This document shows, piece by piece, positions 59,881-64,000 of a stretch of 64,000 nucleotides of DNA. The notes beneath the pieces are model-generated. The model did no database searches. It was not told the DNA's origin and worked only from the letters and a program-made list of their open reading frames with translations. Each line of letters begins with the position of its first letter. Position 1 is the stretch's first letter. The DNA comes from Ottelia alismoides. Its lineage: Eukaryota; Streptophyta; Magnoliopsida; Alismatales; Hydrocharitaceae. Location of the stretch: contig JAZKJV010004140.1 of NCBI GenBank assembly GCA_037367405.1, forward strand, positions 248,001-312,000, written 5' to 3'. The translations under genes were made by a program, and so were the position numbers.

Positions 59881-60534
59881 AAATAGAATTGTAATTATCT
59901 AATATTTATTTTGATTTATTAAAATTTGACAACACTTATACAAATTTCTCTGCTCCATCCTTGATTGGGTGCCTTTGTTGCTGTATAGCATGGAAGGGGA
60001 GGAGGGGATTGAGACTCCTATTTCAAATTGTGATTCTATGTTTAAATTGTTCTTGCAATATATTATGTTGTGGTGTATGTGGATATGGAACACCTTCTGA
60101 TGCTTGTGAGCCTAATAAATTCTCTTTTTTTCCTAATATGATCAATAACATATGGATTTTTATCATTATTTCTTGTTCGAAGAACAACCACATGTTTGGT
60201 GCGACTCACCACTTGTGATGGTGACACAACATTCATGTTTTACATATCATAAGTTTTTATTCTTCATGGATTTATGCTTAAACATGTGAACACACCTATC
60301 ATGATGATGATTTCCCACATTCCCTAATAGCAAACAACGCTATGGAAATGGACATGGATGAGAGGCTACTAGGGTAGCTTGGCTTAACCAACAGTTGCAT
60401 CAACAATTGATCTATGCTGAACTTACTATCCGAGCAAAATTTTTACACCATGATTTTTTCATTTTCGTACTTCAAATTGTGCTATGTTCATTTTATTATT
60501 ATCTTTTCCCATGATTTTTCCTAATTTCAAACAT
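59881..60534. other. Unassigned sequence between minisatellite blocks
   Basis: No gene recognised. It interrupts the repeat and may be an insertion, but no clear terminal repeats or target duplication were found. Confidence 0.35.
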
Positions 60535-60785
60535 AAGGGTGTGTATGAGTGTATGCAAGTGTACGAGGAACTTGGGTATGCATATAGGTGTGTATGGAGC
60601 AATGTGGCCTGATTGTAAGAGAGTATGGGTGTATTTGGGAATTTATTCAAGTGTGTGAGGATTGTGGATATGCTTGTAGATGTGTAAAGTGTATGGTACA
60701 CAATCTCCCACGAAACCAACCATCATCTTCATGATGTGGGTATGCATGTAGGAGCATATGCATGTATTCAAGAGTGCATGGTGTA
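60535..60785. repeat. Degenerate minisatellite, block 2
   Basis: Same phrases as block 1 ('gtgtatggagcaatgtgg', 'gtgtgaggattgtgg', 'tatgcatgtagg'), more eroded. Confidence 0.6.
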
Positions 60786-61104
60786 AGATCGATCATATCT
60801 CTCCCTTATTCCCTATATAATCTTTACAACCTCCCCCGAAACCAACCAACCACTCCCATTTTTAGATCAAACCATCTCTTCTAGCTCTAATATGATGGTG
60901 ACGGTACTTCAAGCGAGCACTTCTAGGATGGAGTTGGGTTCAACATGATCGTCCACACCTTGCATTGTTTCATCTCAACGTAGTGTGAAGTTTAGGGTTG
61001 CCACCTTATTAAACAACAATAAGGAGATTTGATATCTTCTTCTACATGTTTCTTCCATATCGATGAACTCAATTTGCACCTTAGCCTCTTCCTCGCCTAT
61101 CAAT
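60786..61104. other. Unassigned sequence
   Basis: Mixed-composition stretch before the Athila-type LTR. No frame, splice structure or element end could be supported. Confidence 0.35.
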
Positions 61105-62133
61105 TGATGAATCTATGATTCATCACTTTAAAAGCTGAAAATATAGCTCCATTCCCTAGTGACTAATTGCTTCTAGTAATAATATTGCATTATTAGCATT
61201 CATGCATGTTTAAATAATATCCATATTTTTATCATTCATAATAACATTAATAAGAATCCATAAAGTATGTGTATATTATCACATGTATATTAACATAACT
61301 TTCCATATTATTCTATATTTTTTCTAACCTCAAATGAAATAAAATCAATTCCATTCTTTCTGTACATATTACTAACATTGATAAATGAAAAATACCAAAA
61401 AATAATAACTTATCTATTTATCAAATAAAACCAAACTCTAATTATGAGATAAAAAATCCGCAAAGTTAAATATCTCTAACATACAATCTCTTATGAACCA
61501 CTACTAATTTTAAATTAATATAAATTCAATTATCTACAAATCAAGACTAAATTCAAAAGAATCAGAGTTTATATGCGAAACTTGAGTTTTGGATCCACAT
61601 TATATATTGTATATATTGAACAATTTGATCTTATCATTTTATGTACACAATCAACTCTTTTGGTTATATTTATTTTCCATTTATGTTAGTTGATTTCTGT
61701 TTTAATAAAGTGTATAAAAATCTAAAACTTAAAAAAATCTAAAAATCAAAGAAAATGAATCATTGCGAGTCTGTATATATGGTTTGTACATAAGTTCCAT
61801 TTCTTTTATTTCTTTATTGTCTTAATCATTAAAAATAAAAAATATAATATTAATTTGTACATATTTCTGTTATATTATATTTTATTTTATTTTGAATTTT
61901 TATTATTTAAAAAAATCACAAAACTTGTAAAACATGAGGTGTTTAATGTACGTAGAATACCACCAAAAATACACTTATATGGATGACTTTTTTTATTTCG
62001 GTCTCTTCACAAAAGCTGTAGATCCCATTAAGATAGACAAATTTTATTAAAATCACTTTTGATTTGAGGTGTTTTCTATTTTATTTTCAAGTTTTCCTTT
62101 ATTGATTTTCTGATTTTTGTGGGAGCGTTGGTG
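61105..62133 (+). repeat. Athila-type LTR fragment 1
   Basis: Starts TGATGAATCTATGATTCATCA. It aligns with the solo LTR from 34836 over about 1 kb ('actttaaaag' block, 'aaaataccaaa' block, 'acttttgatttga' block). It is cut at 62133 by the start of another LTR. Confidence 0.75.
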
Positions 62134-63797
62134 TGATGAATATCCATTATTCACCTCTATTCCTTTTATTTTTCTTTAAGTCCCTAGATAAATACATGCA
62201 AATGCATCTAACTTGTACAAATTAACACAATGATTGTTATATGTAAATAATGCTTAAATATATATATATATATATTTAATTACAAAATAAATAAATAAAA
62301 AAAGAAAAGGAAAAATAAAAGAAGTATTGTAAATATTAACTAACATAAACTCCGAGACTAAGTCAATATTAATTTGGTCGATAAGGAATGAAGTATGTGG
62401 AAATAAGGGTAAATAAATATATATATAATAACAATCACCTATAAGTTCTAAGTGCCCAATACAATACATATATAGCCAAACTTGCACTACTTTATATACA
62501 CTATTGCACATATCAAATAAATATATTTTCAACACAAAACATGTACATAAAGATTCACATAATAATACAAAACAATTGCACATAAAAATAATTTACAGTA
62601 TGACTGGGACATACAGATGAAAGTCACAAAGAAAAACTTCAATGATCAATATCTCCTCGATATGTAATCAAAATTCACTTAACTCACCTTTATTGTTCTT
62701 AAAATTAAATTATCTATTTAATGAATGTAGTTTCATTAAAAATGGAGTTAAGATGTAAAAGTTGCCTTTTGGGTTCCATTGTATTAAGTACCTATACATT
62801 TTACCCATTTTATTTACTCTATACTTTTTTACTCTTTTTATACTTTTAAATAATTGTAAATATTATAGAAGCCCTACTAAAAATACAGTAACAAAATAAA
62901 GTCATTAAAAATGCATTAAATAAAAACATAAAATAAGATATATAGGTATACTATATGATAATGTACATAGCCATAATAAATTAAGCATGAAAAAAAATAA
63001 AAAAAGGAAAAATTATGTAAATATGTATTTAAATATAGTGTAAATATATAGATTATGTATATATAATAACACAATTTAAAATGCAAAATTAAAATCAAAT
63101 ACATAATGCATAGGTATTTATACATATAATTATACTTATAAAAATTAATGCCTAATAAATAAATCGATAAAAATAAATAAAAAATTACCTCAAAATAACA
63201 CATAAAATAAGAATCAACTTTCATGTTTTGAGTTTTATTTAATAAAATAATTTGCATTTTATTTCTATTTTTATTTTCGTGTTGTCTTTTCTGGTTGATG
63301 TGGGCCAATGAGGAGGCAGTGTCAATTGACCTAGGTCAACTCCCCACCCCTTCTTGGACCGACCCATTCTATGTTTTTCCCTATTTTTGCTGAAATTTCC
63401 AATTTGTTACAGATCTCTTCTACCCCTCGATTCTTTCTTGTGATTTATTCACCTACCTCTAATATTTCATGTGCAATAGGGATTGGCATCAGTCAACCCT
63501 CAATTCGATAAAAAATCCTAGGTGAAGACGGCTCTTGAGGGAACCTTGTATAAAGTATCTCCTCCACCATTTTTGAAAAATAAATTCTTCCAATACAAAT
63601 TTTATCCCTAAAATTCATTCTTGGAGTTTGCCCTTCATGACATGAAGGGGCCTCTCCTGATTAGCACCGCAGAGGAAGGGAGGAGGAGGCGATTCAAATA
63701 TCTTTGGAGACTCTCCTAGTGGTTCTGCTACAGACTTCTCAGTCATGTGCTTCTTATTTCTTATCCTTTTCAATTCCTAGGAGTTGTATTAGCTTAG
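62134..63797 (+). repeat. Athila-type LTR fragment 2
   Basis: Starts TGATGAATATCCATTATTCA. The blocks at 63290-63360 ('tgatgtgggccaatgagg', 'gacctaggtcaactcc') correspond to 37585-37640 of the Athila-2 LTR. It is very AT-rich, with several simple repeats; the AT-rich - strand frames here are not genes. Cut at 63797 by a third LTR start. Confidence 0.72.
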
Positions 63798-64000
63798 TGA
63801 TGAATCCACATTTCATCATCTTTATTCTATCATTTTGGCCGCAAAAACCTTGGCAAATGCATGTAATTACCATTAATTCCCGCATCTTAGCATTCATGCA
63901 TGCGCATTTGAATAGTATATAAAATGCTATTTTTAAAGCCAAAATTATAGAATAAAGAAAAGAAAAGAAAAAGAATAAAATATTGTAAATATTTTATGAC
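63798..64000 (+). repeat. Athila-type LTR fragment 3, runs off the window
   Basis: Starts TGATGAATCCACATTTCATCA, followed by a block like the start of the Athila-2 LTR ('ttggccgcaaaaaccttggcaaatgcatg' compared with 36696-36722). Whether it is a solo LTR or the 5' LTR of a full element cannot be seen. Confidence 0.75.

Noticed and set aside
62254..63308. AT-rich - strand frames rich in Ile, Tyr and Phe
   Set aside because: Translations of AT-rich LTR sequence and (TA)n tracts; no membrane-protein family recognised.

Overview
This window is nuclear plant DNA made mostly of nested transposable elements, with one recognisable host gene fragment. Retrotransposon primer-binding sites match plant initiator tRNA-Met and tRNA-Asp. 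The Gypsy elements belong to the plant-specific Athila lineage, CACTA and hAT/Mutator-type MITEs are present, and the only cellular coding sequence is the last exon of a high-affinity nitrate transporter (NRT2). The G/C-ending codons of that exon suggest a monocot (inference); the species cannot be read from the sequence.

Left half (1-28304): an old Ty1/copia element on the + strand (called Copia-1 here) begins before the window and ends at 28304. Its 5' LTR (to 772) holds a 408-bp hAT-type MITE (92-499). Its leader was split by an Athila-type Gypsy element on the - strand (Athila-1, 2092-21588, target duplication CGTAG/CGTAC). Athila-1 was later hit by a 4.68-kb CACTA DNA transposon (6682-11364, duplication TAA) inside integrase and by a solo LTR of a Copia-1 relative (LTR-A, 14837-17482, duplication ATTAG) inside gag. 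The Copia-1 coding remains (22080-25740) and its 3' LTR (25752-28304) follow.

Middle (28305-34441): AT-rich sequence with a 258-bp MITE, CACTA-like remnants, and the final NRT2 exon (30371-30740, + strand, intact to its stop, with a good splice acceptor). Then comes solo LTR-B (31153-33924), which contains an (AT)37 tract and a 387-bp MITE with ~60-bp terminal inverted repeats.

Right half (34442-64000): a - strand Copia LTR (LTR-C) is split by an Athila-type solo LTR (34836-56319, duplication ATCCA/ATCCA), which is itself split by a nearly complete young Athila element (Athila-2, 36661-54381, + strand). Athila-2 has two ~3.65-kb LTRs differing by roughly 33 substitutions (counted by eye), an exact tRNA-Asp primer-binding site, and recognisable gag, protease, reverse transcriptase/RNase H and integrase. 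Five premature stops and at least three frameshifts break its coding region. Its 3' non-coding part carries reiterated polypurine-tract copies, three of them as perfect hairpins. After LTR-C come a gene-like or CACTA-like stretch, a degenerate minisatellite, and a chain of three Athila-type LTR 5' ends, each interrupting the previous one (61105, 62134, 63798).

Inferred order of events on the left: Copia-1, then Athila-1, then CACTA and LTR-A. On the right: LTR-C, then the Athila solo LTR, then Athila-2. No intact cellular gene, tRNA, rRNA or CRISPR array was seen.
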